Shown here one piece after another: positions 1-7,893 of a stretch of 7,902 bases of DNA. Source of the stretch: an uncultured Veillonella sp. GTDB taxonomy: Bacteria; Bacillota; Negativicutes; Veillonellales; Veillonellaceae. The stretch covers positions 1 through 7,902 of the forward strand of contig URZS01000039.1 in assembly GCA_900552445.1 (NCBI GenBank), in the 5' to 3' direction. Position 1 is the stretch's first letter. Every line of letters starts with the position of its first letter. Both the position numbers and the translations under genes were made by a program. Below the pieces are notes generated by a model. It did not search any database. It was not told the DNA's origin and worked only from the letters and a program-made list of their open reading frames with translations.

Positions 1-1881
1 TTTCCCTTTCTTCGATGAAAAGTCCTTTCCATCGGTGACCATATCTTCTTCAATTTTTGTCAACTCAATAAGCTCTTTTACATCTTTAGAGACAGACTTA
101 GGCGTAATATTATGTTCAATATTATAAGCCTCTTGCACGGCACGACGACGATCGGTTTCATCGATAGCGCGCTGCATAGAACCTGTTATGCGGTCTGCAT
201 ACATGATAACGTGACCATTCACATTACGAGCGGCACGACCGATAGTTTGAATCATAGCCGTATCGGAACGCAAGAAACCTTCCTTATCCGCATCTAAGAT
301 AGCTACTAAAGAAACCTCTGGCATATCGAGGCCTTCACGAAGCAAGTTGATACCAACTAGTACATCGAATACACCAGCTCGTAAGTCCCGAATAATTTCG
401 GCACGCTCGATGGTAACGATATCCGAGTGGAGGTATCGAACGCGAACGCCCATTTCCTTCAAGAACTCTGTTAAATCCTCTGCCATTTTCTTTGTTAAGG
501 TCGTAACGAGGACACGCTCATTCTTAGCAGCTCGCTTATGAATTTCACCGAGCAAGTCATCCATTTGTCCCTTAATAGGACGAATCTCAATGGATGGATC
601 AAGTAGACCGGTAGGACGAATAATTTGCTCTGCAATATTCGTTTGTACTTCCATTTCGTATGGACCAGGCGTAGCGGACACATAGACAATTTGATTGATA
701 CGCTCCACAAATTCATCGAATTTAAGCGGTCTATTATCAAGTGCTGAAGGCAGACGGAAGCCATATTCGATAAGTGATTCTTTACGTGCACGGTCACCAT
801 TGTACATGGCACGCACTTGAGGTATCGTTACATGAGACTCGTCCACCATGATGAGGAAATCATCTGGGAAATAGTCTATCAATGTATATGGTGCCTCTCC
901 AGCCTTACGTTCAGACATGTGGCGGGAATAGTTTTCGATGCCCGAGCAATAGCCCATTTCTTGCATCATTTCTATATCGTAACGGGTACGCTGTTCAAGA
1001 CGTTGAGCCTCCAATAGACGATCAGCAGCTTTCAACTTAGCTAACTGTTCTTCTAACTCAGCCTCAATACGCTCTACAGCAATACGCATCTTATCTTTCG
1101 TAGTTACATAGTGAGATGCTGGATAGACCGCAACGTGCTTGCGTTCAGCAATCACTTCACCAGTCAAAGCATCTACCTCAACGAGGCGATCGATTTCATC
1201 GCCGAAAAGTTCCACCCGAATGGCTCTTTCACTATACGCAGCAGGGAAAATCTCGATAGTATCCCCTTGTACACGGAAGGTACCGCGGATAAAGTTCATA
1301 TCATTTCTCGTATATTGAATGTCTACGAGTTTAGACAGAATTTCATCGCGAGATTTCGTCTGACCTAAGCGCAAAGACAGCACCAGTTCAGAGTAATCCT
1401 CAGGGTCACCTAAGCCGTAAATACAGCTAACAGAGGCAACGATGATCACATCGCGACGTTCAAAGAGGCTCATCGTAGCGCTATGTCGCAGTTTATCGAT
1501 TTCATCATTAATAGACGCATCCTTCTCGATATACGTATCGCTAGAAGGAATATACGCTTCTGGTTGATAGAAATCGTAGTAAGACACAAAGTATTCTACC
1601 GCATTATTAGGGAAGAAGCTTTTAAACTCACTACATAGCTGGGCAGCTAAGGTTTTATTATGGGCAATAATCAGAGTTGGCTTTTGAACGGCCTCGATAA
1701 CCTTAGCCATTGTAAAGGTTTTACCTGTACCAGTGGCACCGAGCAAAACTTGGGCCCATTCACCGCGTTCAATACCTTCTGTTAAAGACTGAATCGCAGT
1801 TGGTTGGTCCCCTGTAGGCGTAAAGGGCGCCTCCACTTTAAATGGTTGGCCCCCTTCGTAATTATATGTATTATGTTTCAT
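1..1881 (-). CDS. uvrB: UvrABC excinuclease subunit B (UvrB), 3' end cut by the window edge
   Basis: UvrB is the damage-verifying helicase-like subunit of bacterial nucleotide excision repair. It is loaded onto DNA by UvrA and then recruits UvrC for the two incisions. An uninterrupted frame of 627 codons runs from the ATG at 1881 to the edge. Visible motifs are the Walker A GATGTGKT (residues 48-55), the beta-hairpin region [10 protein letters not shown] (101-110) that clamps DNA and carries the aromatic residues of the family, the DESH helicase motif (347-350), [11 protein letters not shown] before the second nucleotide-contact region, and motif [11 protein letters not shown] (545-553). Numbering runs about nine ahead of E. 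coli UvrB because of a short N-terminal extension ([10 protein letters not shown]). The family is about 670 residues long, so roughly 40-60 residues are missing. These include the C-terminal UVR domain that contacts UvrC. The ATG overlaps the stop of the upstream gene (TAATG), and an AGGA lies nine bases before it. The truncation is an artefact of the window, not a broken gene. uvrA is not in view; it may lie further downstream. Confidence 0.98.
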   Translation of the reverse strand, partial: MKHNTYNYEGGQPFKVEAPFTPTGDQPTAIQSLTEGIERGEWAQVLLGATGTGKTFTMAKVIEAVQKPTLIIAHNKTLAAQLCSEFKSFFPNNAVEYFVSYYDFYQPEAYIPSSDTYIEKDASINDEIDKLRHSATMSLFERRDVIIVASVSCIYGLGDPEDYSELVLSLRLGQTKSRDEILSKLVDIQYTRNDMNFIRGTFRVQGDTIEIFPAAYSERAIRVELFGDEIDRLVEVDALTGEVIAERKHVAVYPASHYVTTKDKMRIAVERIEAELEEQLAKLKAADRLLEAQRLEQRTRYDIEMMQEMGYCSGIENYSRHMSERKAGEAPYTLIDYFPDDFLIMVDESHVTIPQVRAMYNGDRARKESLIEYGFRLPSALDNRPLKFDEFVERINQIVYVSATPGPYEMEVQTNIAEQIIRPTGLLDPSIEIRPIKGQMDDLLGEIHKRAAKNERVLVTTLTKKMAEDLTEFLKEMGVRVRYLHSDIVTIERAEIIRDLRAGVFDVLVGINLLREGLDMPEVSLVAILDADKEGFLRSDTAMIQTIGRAARNVNGHVIMYADRITGSMQRAIDETDRRRAVQEAYNIEHNITPKSVSKDVKELIELTKIEEDMVTDGKDFSSKKGK

Positions 1882-1894
1882 TACTGTTCATCCT
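1879..1894 (-). promoter_or_regulatory. Small-gene/uvrB stop-start overlap
   Basis: The TAA of the small gene (1883-1881) and the uvrB ATG (1881-1879) form TAATG. AGGA (1894-1891) stands nine bases upstream. The arrangement repeats that of smc/ftsY and indicates termination-reinitiation coupling of uvrB to the small gene. Confidence 0.8.
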
Positions 1895-2264
1895 GATGTT
1901 TACGGATAGCTTTAAGTTCTTCCTCTGATAGACGGCGCCCTGCATTTTCCGCTTGGTTCAAAGTATCCTCACCCTCTAATACTTCGATGAGCATAGCAAT
2001 GGAAAAGCGATCCAATGTAGGCGTAGTCTTTTGGATTTCATCAGCCATCATCCAATCTGATTCAGTATAGTTATTAATACGTTCTGTAATTTCTTCCCAG
2101 TTTGAAAGTAGTAATCTCGTAATAGGACGATATAATTCAATGCCGAAATACTCGATTAAGCTAACAATCTTATTCATATTTTCTAGGCTAACATTACATT
2201 CATTTTTTTTATTTTCAGATTCTACATATTCAAGTAAGAATTCCCGGTTATATTTATTTGTCAC
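1881..2264 (-). CDS. Uncharacterised 127-residue protein between ftsY and uvrB
   Basis: I do not recognise this protein. It has 127 residues, is rich in Glu, Asn and Lys, and has no obvious signal peptide, membrane segment or nucleotide-binding motif. The pattern of charged and hydrophobic residues suggests a mostly helical soluble protein. There is a hydrophobic stretch around residues 32-53 ([22 protein letters not shown]), another near 86-95 ([10 protein letters not shown]), and a charged C-terminal tail ([18 protein letters not shown]). Translation starts at a GTG inside the last codons of ftsY, an 11-base overlap, with AAAGGA (2280-2275) ten bases upstream. It ends in a TAA that shares a base with the uvrB ATG. 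This tight coupling on both sides, and a full-length frame, argue that it is really translated. It is not the YlxM helix-turn-helix protein often found next to ftsY in Firmicutes, as the sequence does not resemble it. An eight-A run on the coding strand (2210-2203) lies early in the gene. No function is assigned. Confidence 0.85.
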   Translation of the reverse strand: MTNKYNREFLLEYVESENKKNECNVSLENMNKIVSLIEYFGIELYRPITRLLLSNWEEITERINNYTESDWMMADEIQKTTPTLDRFSIAMLIEVLEGEDTLNQAENAGRRLSEEELKAIRKHQDEQ

Positions 2265-2280
2265 CTTGAATCATTCCTTT
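2254..2280 (-). promoter_or_regulatory. ftsY/small-gene overlap with GTG start
   Basis: The small gene starts at GTG 2264-2262, and ftsY ends in TAA 2256-2254, an 11-base overlap in different frames. AAAGGA (2280-2275) is ten bases before the GTG, somewhat far. A weaker start signal than that of ftsY suggests lower, coupled translation. Confidence 0.7.
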
Positions 2281-3189
2281 ATTAAATAGTGCATTAGCAA
2301 ATTCTTTTGCATTAAATGGACGCAAGTCATCCATGCCTTCGCCGACGCCGATCCAGCGAACAGGTACGCCTAATTCCTCTTTAATAGAGATAACTACGCC
2401 ACCTTTTGCTGTACCATCAAGTTTAGTAACAACAATACCATTTACTGGTACTGCTTGTCCAAATAATTTGGCTTGGCTTACTGCATTTTGACCTGTAGTG
2501 CCATCTAACACGAGCAAGGTTTGATGTGGAGCCCCTTCTACGTGGTTATTCGCTACGCGGCCCATCTTTTTAAGTTCTTCCATAAGGTTCACTTTTGTGT
2601 GTAGACGACCAGCTGTATCGACGATAACAAGGTCTGCATTACGAGCTTTTGCCGCTTCCATTGCATCGTATACAACGGCTGCAGGATCAGCGCCTTCTTT
2701 ATGTTTTACGATAGGCACACCTACCCGATCAGCCCAGATAGATAATTGATCAGCTGCAGCGGCACGGAATGTATCGCCTGCAGCGATAATAACCTTTTTA
2801 CCTTCTTTAGTGTAATAGTTAGCTAACTTAGCGATAGTCGTAGTTTTACCAACACCGTTGACACCTACTACAAGAATAACTTCTGGATGATGTAATGTAA
2901 TTTCATCTTCTTGGTCAACTAGCATTTCAGTGATGCGGTCCTCCATAAACGGCATTACATCACCAGTATTGTTGATGATACCTTCTGTTACACCACGACG
3001 AATTTCTCTCATCAAGTATTCTGTCGTTTTAGGACCAAGGTCACTAGTGAGCATAACTGCTTCTAAATCATCTAAGAAATCATCATCAATTTGAGCATAA
3101 CCGATAACGATACTTTCTACGTTTTTTACAAAGGACTTACGAGTTTTCTCCAAGCCCTCTTTAATTCTATCAAAGAATCCAAATGCCAT
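2254..3189 (-). CDS. ftsY: Signal recognition particle receptor FtsY
   Basis: FtsY is the membrane-associated GTPase that docks the SRP (Ffh plus 4.5S/scRNA) with its ribosome-nascent chain at the Sec translocon. Both GTPases then hydrolyse GTP as a heterodimer. The 311-residue protein shows the helical N domain (about 1-95, including LTSDLG at 48-52) and the G domain with GVNGVGKTT (109-117), the SRP-GTPase insertion motif DTFRAAA (139-145), DTAGR (191-195), TKLDG (255-259) and the C-terminal GVGEGMDDLRPF (281-292). It begins directly with MAFGFFDRIKEGLEKT, a short amphipathic membrane-binding lead. It lacks the long acidic A domain of E. coli FtsY (497 residues) and is close to the 329 residues of B. 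subtilis. The ATG shares its A with the smc stop (TAATG), and a strong AGGAGG sits ten bases upstream. No key residue is missing. The paralogue Ffh is excluded because the methionine-rich M domain is absent. Confidence 0.98.
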   Translation of the reverse strand: MAFGFFDRIKEGLEKTRKSFVKNVESIVIGYAQIDDDFLDDLEAVMLTSDLGPKTTEYLMREIRRGVTEGIINNTGDVMPFMEDRITEMLVDQEDEITLHHPEVILVVGVNGVGKTTTIAKLANYYTKEGKKVIIAAGDTFRAAAADQLSIWADRVGVPIVKHKEGADPAAVVYDAMEAAKARNADLVIVDTAGRLHTKVNLMEELKKMGRVANNHVEGAPHQTLLVLDGTTGQNAVSQAKLFGQAVPVNGIVVTKLDGTAKGGVVISIKEELGVPVRWIGVGEGMDDLRPFNAKEFANALFNKGMIQGDK

Positions 3190-3205
3190 TATGCTAGATC
3201 CTCCT
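3187..3205 (-). promoter_or_regulatory. smc/ftsY stop-start overlap with strong ribosome binding site
   Basis: The smc TAA (3191-3189) and the ftsY ATG (3189-3187) share one base as TAATG. AGGAGG (3205-3200), inside the last smc codons, is ten bases upstream of the ATG. The strong site means ftsY can recruit ribosomes itself as well as take terminating ones from smc, which fits a need for more FtsY than SMC. Confidence 0.85.
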
Positions 3206-6200
3206 TCACATCTTCAAATGCTACTGTTAATAATCGCGATACGCCTCGTTCAACCATGGTCACCCCTTGTAATACTTCGGCTGCTTCCATCGTCTTTTTA
3301 CGGTGCGATACTACGATAAATTGTGTTTCTTTATTTACCCGTTTTAAGTAAGAACTAAATCGTTCTACATTGGCTTCATCGAGAGCTGCATCAACTTCAT
3401 CAAGCACGCAGAACGGCGCTGGACGATAGTCTAGGAACGAGAACAATAAAGCAATAACCGTAAGGGCACGCTCGCCACCGGATAACAAGGTCAATTGTTG
3501 ACGTTTCTTCCCTGGTGGCTGGATGTAGAAGTCGATACCACCAGTTAAGATATTATCTGGATCAGTCAGTACGATTTGGGCTGTACCACCGCCAAACAAT
3601 TGACTAAATACCTCTTGGAATCTACGGCCTACCACATCTAATACATCGTATAGCTGTGTACTCATAGCCTTATCCATTTCAGCAATAACCGCTTGCAATT
3701 GCTCCTTTGCCGTATCTAAATCTGCTAACTGTGTGGATAAGAAATCATAACGCTCTTTAGTTTCCTCGTATTCTTCAACAGCATTAGGATTGACTGGACC
3801 AAGCTCAGTAATTTCTGCCATTAAACGAGCTTGCTCATCCTTCCAATCATTAACGGAACCTTCAATGCGAAGGGCTTGTGCATCTTCTAAGGTAAAGCCT
3901 AACCCTTGTAGCTCTTCTACAAAGCGTTCACAGTCCATGCGATAACGAGTAATTTTACCTTCCATATCCACAAGACGACTTTGAACTACCTTATAGCGTT
4001 GGTTCAATCGGTCTTGCTCGCTCAAGATCGCTTCCAATTCCTCACGACCTGCAGATGTATTTTCATAGGCCTCATCGCGAAGTGCACGCAATCGTTCAAC
4101 CTCCGCTGTAGCCACAGCTAGTTCCCGGTCAGCCAATTCTTTAGCCTTAGGTAGCTCCACTTCACAGCGCTCTGTAGTACTAATTAACAAATTACGTAAC
4201 GGTGTTAAGCGCTCTACAATGTTAGCAATGGATTGATTACGTTGTTCTCGCTGAGTTTCACGTTCCTTAATGGTTTGTCGCAACGTATCACAGGTAAGTC
4301 GAGCCTCTGTAAAAGCTTCATAAGCCTCTTGCTGCACCTTTTGTAATACAGTTAACCGCTCCATTAAGGCCCCTTGATTACCATCTACACCGTGGTCTTC
4401 TTGCAAAGAAGCCAATGCTGTTTCTTGGTCTTTCAAGTTAGCCGTTGTACTAGCTAAATCAATATCGATTTGTAATAAACGTTGCTCTTCTTCACGGAGA
4501 ACACGTTTTTTACGCTCCATTTGATGTTGAATATTTTCTACCTTTGTTTCGCTAGCCACATACAGTAAGTTCGTATGTTGGTAGCTTTCATCAAGGGTAG
4601 CTCGTTCTTTTTCAGCTTCCTCAACCCGTTTTTCAAGGTTTTCCAAGCTAGCTGTTAAGGAACGAATTTGGTCTTCAATTTGAAGGAGCTCTTGTTCAAG
4701 GCTAGCCGCCTCTTCCTTACGGCTCAATACAGAGGCACGCTTACGTTTTGTAGCACCACCAGTTAAAGAGCCACCAGGTTGGAACTGTTCCCCCGTAAGG
4801 GTTACAATGCGTAATTGTTGATTATATTTTTTTTGTAGACCAATAGCATCATTCATGGAGGATACTACCAAGGTGCGCCCCAATAAGTATTGGAAAATAT
4901 GAGCGTATGTATTATCAAAGGAGATACAATCAACAGCCGTACCTATGACACAACTTTCATGTAAAGCCGGCGTATCATAGGGTTTACCTTTTACAGAATC
5001 CATCGGTAAGAAGGTTACGCGACCACCCTGGATAGATTTCAAATAATTGACACCCTCAGCTGCTGCACGAGCTGTAGTAGTCACAACGTGGTTAACACTA
5101 CCACCTAATGCCGTTTCAATAGCCGTAGTATATTTATCTTCTACCGTAAAGAGATCACCAACAGCACCTGTAATTTGTTCGCGCCAAGAGCCTTTACCGT
5201 TTAGGATATTCTTAGTACCTTCTAAATAGCCTTCATGTTGTTCTTCCCATTGGGCTAATAGTTCGATACGACCTTTAACACGTTGCTCTTGGGTACGTAA
5301 TTTTTGTAATTCTTTGCGTTCTTCACGAGCTTGCAGGGCTGCTTCTTTACCGCTATCAACGAGGGCTTGTCGTTGTGCAGAAATAGCAGTAAATTTCTGA
5401 CCAAGTGTTTCATATTCACTGCGAGCTGCTTGTAGTTCAGTATCTACTTGAGCTATTTCAGTCTTCAAAACCTCACATTGTTTTGTAGACTCTTCCTTAC
5501 GAGCTTCTAAGCTACGAATACTAGCCTTTGCCGTTTCAATGGCACTCACAACCTCTAATTGACGTTGCTCAAAGGCCTCTCGATTAGATTGTAAGGATTG
5601 GAACTTCGCTTGCTCAGCACTTACATCTTCAACAGCTTTTTTATAATTAGCCTCTAACTCTTTTAGGTTAGACTCTTTTTCGATTAATTGAGCACTTTCA
5701 TCTTGAATCAATTGATTTAAAATTCGCAATTGTTGTTCTTCGCCCTTTTGAGTAGCTTCCAATTCGCTAATACGCATAGATGTTTCATCTAATTCACGAC
5801 GAGCTGTCTTCAACTGCTCGTCTAACAGACGTAAATGACCTGCTAAACGCTCTTCATCACGCTGCTTTTCCGTATATTGAGCTTCCCACAACTTGAGCTG
5901 TTCTTGTTCTTTTGTTGATGACGATTGCAAAGTATGGCGGCGAGCTTCCAATTTAGACAATTCAGTTTGAAGCTCAATCTCTTCATCCTTAAATGCAATA
6001 TTATCATTTTCAAAACGAGTTAATAAACGATCAGAGGTCTTATAATTGTGAAAGGCAAGTGCACCATCATAATCGCGTTTAGCACGGCTTAAAGACATAT
6101 ATTTTTTAGTCTTTTCCGCTTTTTCAGACAAAGGTCCTAGTTGCTCTTCAATAGTTGCCATTACATCTCGTACACGTTCCATATTTCGGTCTGTACTAGC

Positions 6201-6743
6201 AATGCGACGCAATGCATCCTCTTTGTTGATCTTGAATCGTGAAATACCAGCTACGTCTTCAAAGATAAGACGCCGTTCTTCAGGCTTAGAGTTTAAAATA
6301 GCATCAATACGGTTCTGACCGATGATAGCCATAGAATCTCTACCGAGACCTGTATCGGCTAGTAAAAGATGAATATCCTTTAAACGACAAGCTCGCTTAT
6401 TGATGAAGAATTCACTTTCACCAGTACGATATATACGACGTGTGATAGCCACCTCTGCCATATCTAAATCTAATTGATGGTCACTATTATCAAATACGAG
6501 GGTAACCTCTGCAGCACTCATAGGCTTGCGCTTTTCCGTACCAGAGAAGATAATATCCTCTGCTTTTTGACCACGTAAGTTACGGACATTGGATTCCCCT
6601 AAAACCCATTTCATAGCATCCGTAATATTACTTTTACCACTTCCGTTAGGCCCAATAACGGCAGTCATTCCTGGTGAGAATTTTACAACCGTCTTATCTG
6701 CAAACGATTTAAAGCCCTTTAATTCTAACCGAAGTAATTGCAT
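3189..6743 (-). CDS. smc: Chromosome partition/condensation ATPase SMC
   Basis: SMC forms a homodimer that, with ScpA and ScpB, entraps DNA, extrudes loops and resolves sister chromosomes. Its 1184 residues match the usual bacterial length (1186 in B. subtilis). The N-terminal ATPase half carries Walker A GPNGSGKSN (31-39), the arginine of SNVRNLRG (R57) and the Q-loop in IIGQNRIDAIL (140-150). A long coiled-coil arm of Glu/Lys/Gln-rich heptads follows (about 170-500). The hinge comes next (about 505-665) with GAVGDLF (526-532) and the glycine motif GGSLTGG (657-663). The returning arm (about 668-980) leads to LGPVN (G982) and the C-terminal ATPase half with signature LSGGE (1087-1091) and Walker B FCVLDEVDAALDEANV (1111-1126). 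The catalytic E1116 and the D-loop are intact, and the switch histidine VVSHRKKTME is at 1147. The two arms are of similar length, as a folding-back rod needs. The ATG has AAAGGAGG five bases upstream. Linkage to ftsY is classic for Firmicutes. RecN and SbcC are excluded by hinge type and signature. Confidence 0.99.
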   Translation of the reverse strand: MQLLRLELKGFKSFADKTVVKFSPGMTAVIGPNGSGKSNITDAMKWVLGESNVRNLRGQKAEDIIFSGTEKRKPMSAAEVTLVFDNSDHQLDLDMAEVAITRRIYRTGESEFFINKRACRLKDIHLLLADTGLGRDSMAIIGQNRIDAILNSKPEERRLIFEDVAGISRFKINKEDALRRIASTDRNMERVRDVMATIEEQLGPLSEKAEKTKKYMSLSRAKRDYDGALAFHNYKTSDRLLTRFENDNIAFKDEEIELQTELSKLEARRHTLQSSSTKEQEQLKLWEAQYTEKQRDEERLAGHLRLLDEQLKTARRELDETSMRISELEATQKGEEQQLRILNQLIQDESAQLIEKESNLKELEANYKKAVEDVSAEQAKFQSLQSNREAFEQRQLEVVSAIETAKASIRSLEARKEESTKQCEVLKTEIAQVDTELQAARSEYETLGQKFTAISAQRQALVDSGKEAALQAREERKELQKLRTQEQRVKGRIELLAQWEEQHEGYLEGTKNILNGKGSWREQITGAVGDLFTVEDKYTTAIETALGGSVNHVVTTTARAAAEGVNYLKSIQGGRVTFLPMDSVKGKPYDTPALHESCVIGTAVDCISFDNTYAHIFQYLLGRTLVVSSMNDAIGLQKKYNQQLRIVTLTGEQFQPGGSLTGGATKRKRASVLSRKEEAASLEQELLQIEDQIRSLTASLENLEKRVEEAEKERATLDESYQHTNLLYVASETKVENIQHQMERKKRVLREEEQRLLQIDIDLASTTANLKDQETALASLQEDHGVDGNQGALMERLTVLQKVQQEAYEAFTEARLTCDTLRQTIKERETQREQRNQSIANIVERLTPLRNLLISTTERCEVELPKAKELADRELAVATAEVERLRALRDEAYENTSAGREELEAILSEQDRLNQRYKVVQSRLVDMEGKITRYRMDCERFVEELQGLGFTLEDAQALRIEGSVNDWKDEQARLMAEITELGPVNPNAVEEYEETKERYDFLSTQLADLDTAKEQLQAVIAEMDKAMSTQLYDVLDVVGRRFQEVFSQLFGGGTAQIVLTDPDNILTGGIDFYIQPPGKKRQQLTLLSGGERALTVIALLFSFLDYRPAPFCVLDEVDAALDEANVERFSSYLKRVNKETQFIVVSHRKKTMEAAEVLQGVTMVERGVSRLLTVAFEDVKEDLA

Positions 6744-6748
6744 GACTG

Positions 6749-6756
6749 CCTCCTTT
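6749..6756 (-). promoter_or_regulatory. smc ribosome binding site
   Basis: AAAGGAGG on the minus strand is a near-perfect Shine-Dalgarno sequence, with a five-base spacer to the smc ATG at 6743. It supports that ATG as the start. The rest of the 45-base gap (6744-6788) shows no hairpin that would act as a terminator, so read-through from the radical SAM gene is also possible. Confidence 0.85.
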
Positions 6757-6787
6757 CTACTAACAACCCCAAATAATCATATCTTTT

Positions 6788-6814
6788 ATTATAACACATA
6801 TTGTAGGCCATCAA
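6788..6814 (-). promoter_or_regulatory. Probable extended -10 promoter for the smc operon
   Basis: The minus strand carries a perfect TATAAT (6793-6788) preceded by TGT, giving TGTTATAAT, an extended -10 element. A weak -35 candidate, TTGATG (6814-6809), lies 15 bases upstream of it. The spacing is short, but an extended -10 tolerates a poor -35. The -10 overlaps the last codon and stop of the radical SAM gene. Transcription would start near 6781, giving an untranslated leader of about 40 bases before smc. This would let smc-ftsY-uvrB be expressed independently of the radical SAM gene. The call rests on sequence match alone in an AT-rich stretch. Confidence 0.55.
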
Positions 6815-7880
6815 TACAGCAACGAACAGTATTTCTCGTACTATCTTCATACCAATTAATGTTTATATGAGGATATTTTTCTTGAAAGTATAACATATTC
6901 CTATTTTTAAGGCCTCGTACCTTGGATGTTAAACTACGGGGATAGAAAACACCTATATTTAAAGCTATAAAAGTATTTGCTTGTCCCCATATATTCCACT
7001 GTGAAAGTTCCTTATTAATAAAGGATTCTATATGTTCATTAATACAGCGTTCTATGCATTGTTTATACTGTTCATTTACGACGAGTTCACCCATAGCTGG
7101 CTCATACGGACCTGCTACCAAACTATTTCCTGAGTCGAGTTCTTCCGTGCTTTGTAACCCTGTACGTATAACTTCAATGTTATGCCGTTCAAACCAGTCC
7201 TTTAAAAATGCACAATATGTAATAGCTTGCTCGGTACTCAATGGCTCGTATTCACCAGCTCTATATTGATCGGCTAACTCCGTATTCTCTATAACAAGAA
7301 CAGGATAGATTCGCACAAAATCTGGTTTTAATTTAACTACAGTTATAGCTGTTTCTAGAATTGTATGCCAAGTTTCCCCTTTTAGTCCTGGTAAAAGCTG
7401 AACACCTACAGTCATACCACGCTGCTTTAATCGCGTAACAGCCTCTACTACCTCTTGTGCGGTGTGACCGCGCTTAGCATCCACTAAGATACCATCATTC
7501 ATGGACTGCACACCAAGTTCTACTGTTTTTACCCCGTAAGACTGTAACAAAGTAATTGCTTCGTCACCTACAGCATCAGGCCGCGTAGAACAGCGTATAC
7601 CATCAATGATGCCTCGCTTAAGCATCTCAGAAGCAGGAGCTAATAATTGATGTTGTAAATCTGTATGAATAGCTGTAAACGAACCACCATAAAAGGCGAC
7701 TTCCCAAAACTTATCGTTTCGTTTACTCCCTACATAATCTGTAATCGTTTCTTTAATATAATCCGGTGTTAGGTGACTAATACCAGATTGGCCTGTAATA
7801 CGAGACTGATTACAAAAGGTACACACATAGGGACAACCTACATGAGGTATAAAAAAAGGAATCATACCAAATGGTTTCAT
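6789..7880 (-). CDS. Elp3-like radical SAM protein without acetyltransferase domain
   Basis: This is a radical S-adenosylmethionine enzyme of 363 residues. The iron-sulfur ligands are C16, C20 and C23 in GCPYVCTFCNQ, the canonical CX3CX2C. Other family motifs are GGSFTAI (65-71, the SAM-contacting 'GGE'-type position), STRPDA (98-103), VELGVQSMND (120-129), and GVQLLPGLKGET (159-170). The region after about residue 250 looks like the C-terminal extension seen in Elp3-related proteins. The full Elp3 tRNA-modifying acetyltransferases are longer and end in a GNAT domain, which is absent here. Close relatives sit just upstream of smc in many Clostridia and Negativicutes genomes and are annotated only as radical SAM or oxidoreductase proteins. 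The substrate is unknown, and a role in tRNA wobble modification is only a guess from kinship. I chose the ATG at 7880 because GGGGAGG lies six bases upstream. A GTG six bases earlier (7886) touches that site. The stop TAA overlaps a probable promoter for smc. Confidence 0.93.
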   Translation of the reverse strand: MKPFGMIPFFIPHVGCPYVCTFCNQSRITGQSGISHLTPDYIKETITDYVGSKRNDKFWEVAFYGGSFTAIHTDLQHQLLAPASEMLKRGIIDGIRCSTRPDAVGDEAITLLQSYGVKTVELGVQSMNDGILVDAKRGHTAQEVVEAVTRLKQRGMTVGVQLLPGLKGETWHTILETAITVVKLKPDFVRIYPVLVIENTELADQYRAGEYEPLSTEQAITYCAFLKDWFERHNIEVIRTGLQSTEELDSGNSLVAGPYEPAMGELVVNEQYKQCIERCINEHIESFINKELSQWNIWGQANTFIALNIGVFYPRSLTSKVRGLKNRNMLYFQEKYPHININWYEDSTRNTVRCCIDGLQYVL

Positions 7881-7886
7881 AGACAC

Positions 7887-7893
7887 CTCCCCT
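7887..7893 (-). promoter_or_regulatory. Ribosome binding site that fixes the radical SAM start
   Basis: The minus strand reads GGGGAGG and then six bases to the ATG at 7880. This purine block is a good Shine-Dalgarno match. The in-frame GTG at 7886 lies directly against it with no spacer, so it is an unlikely start. Only nine bases lie beyond the site, so the promoter or preceding gene cannot be seen. Confidence 0.8.

Noticed and set aside
495..812. Minus-strand open frame of 105 codons inside uvrB
   Set aside because: It lies in another frame of uvrB, has no ribosome binding site I can see and gives a protein of unlikely composition. The uvrB frame is continuous with all family motifs.
817..1368. 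Plus-strand open frames antisense to uvrB (817-1017 and 1111-1368)
   Set aside because: They are shadows of a strongly conserved coding strand, with no start signals or recognisable domains.
1..1881. uvrB as a truncated pseudogene
   Set aside because: The frame is open to the first base and ends without a stop only because the window ends. All visible motifs are intact.
3750..6200. Possible repeats in the smc coiled-coil region
   Set aside because: The low-complexity look comes from Glu/Lys/Gln/Leu heptads of the coiled coil. I saw no true DNA repeat units.
6744..6788. Possible terminator between the radical SAM gene and smc
   Set aside because: The gap is AT-rich, but I find no inverted repeat followed by a U tract on the minus strand.
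6589..6870. Plus-strand open frame of 93 codons antisense to the smc start
   Set aside because: It is the mirror of conserved smc and radical SAM codons and crosses the gap between them. There is no Shine-Dalgarno sequence and no recognisable protein.
7881..7886. GTG start at 7886 for the radical SAM gene
   Set aside because: It touches the GGGGAGG ribosome binding site with no spacer. The ATG at 7880 has a normal six-base spacing.
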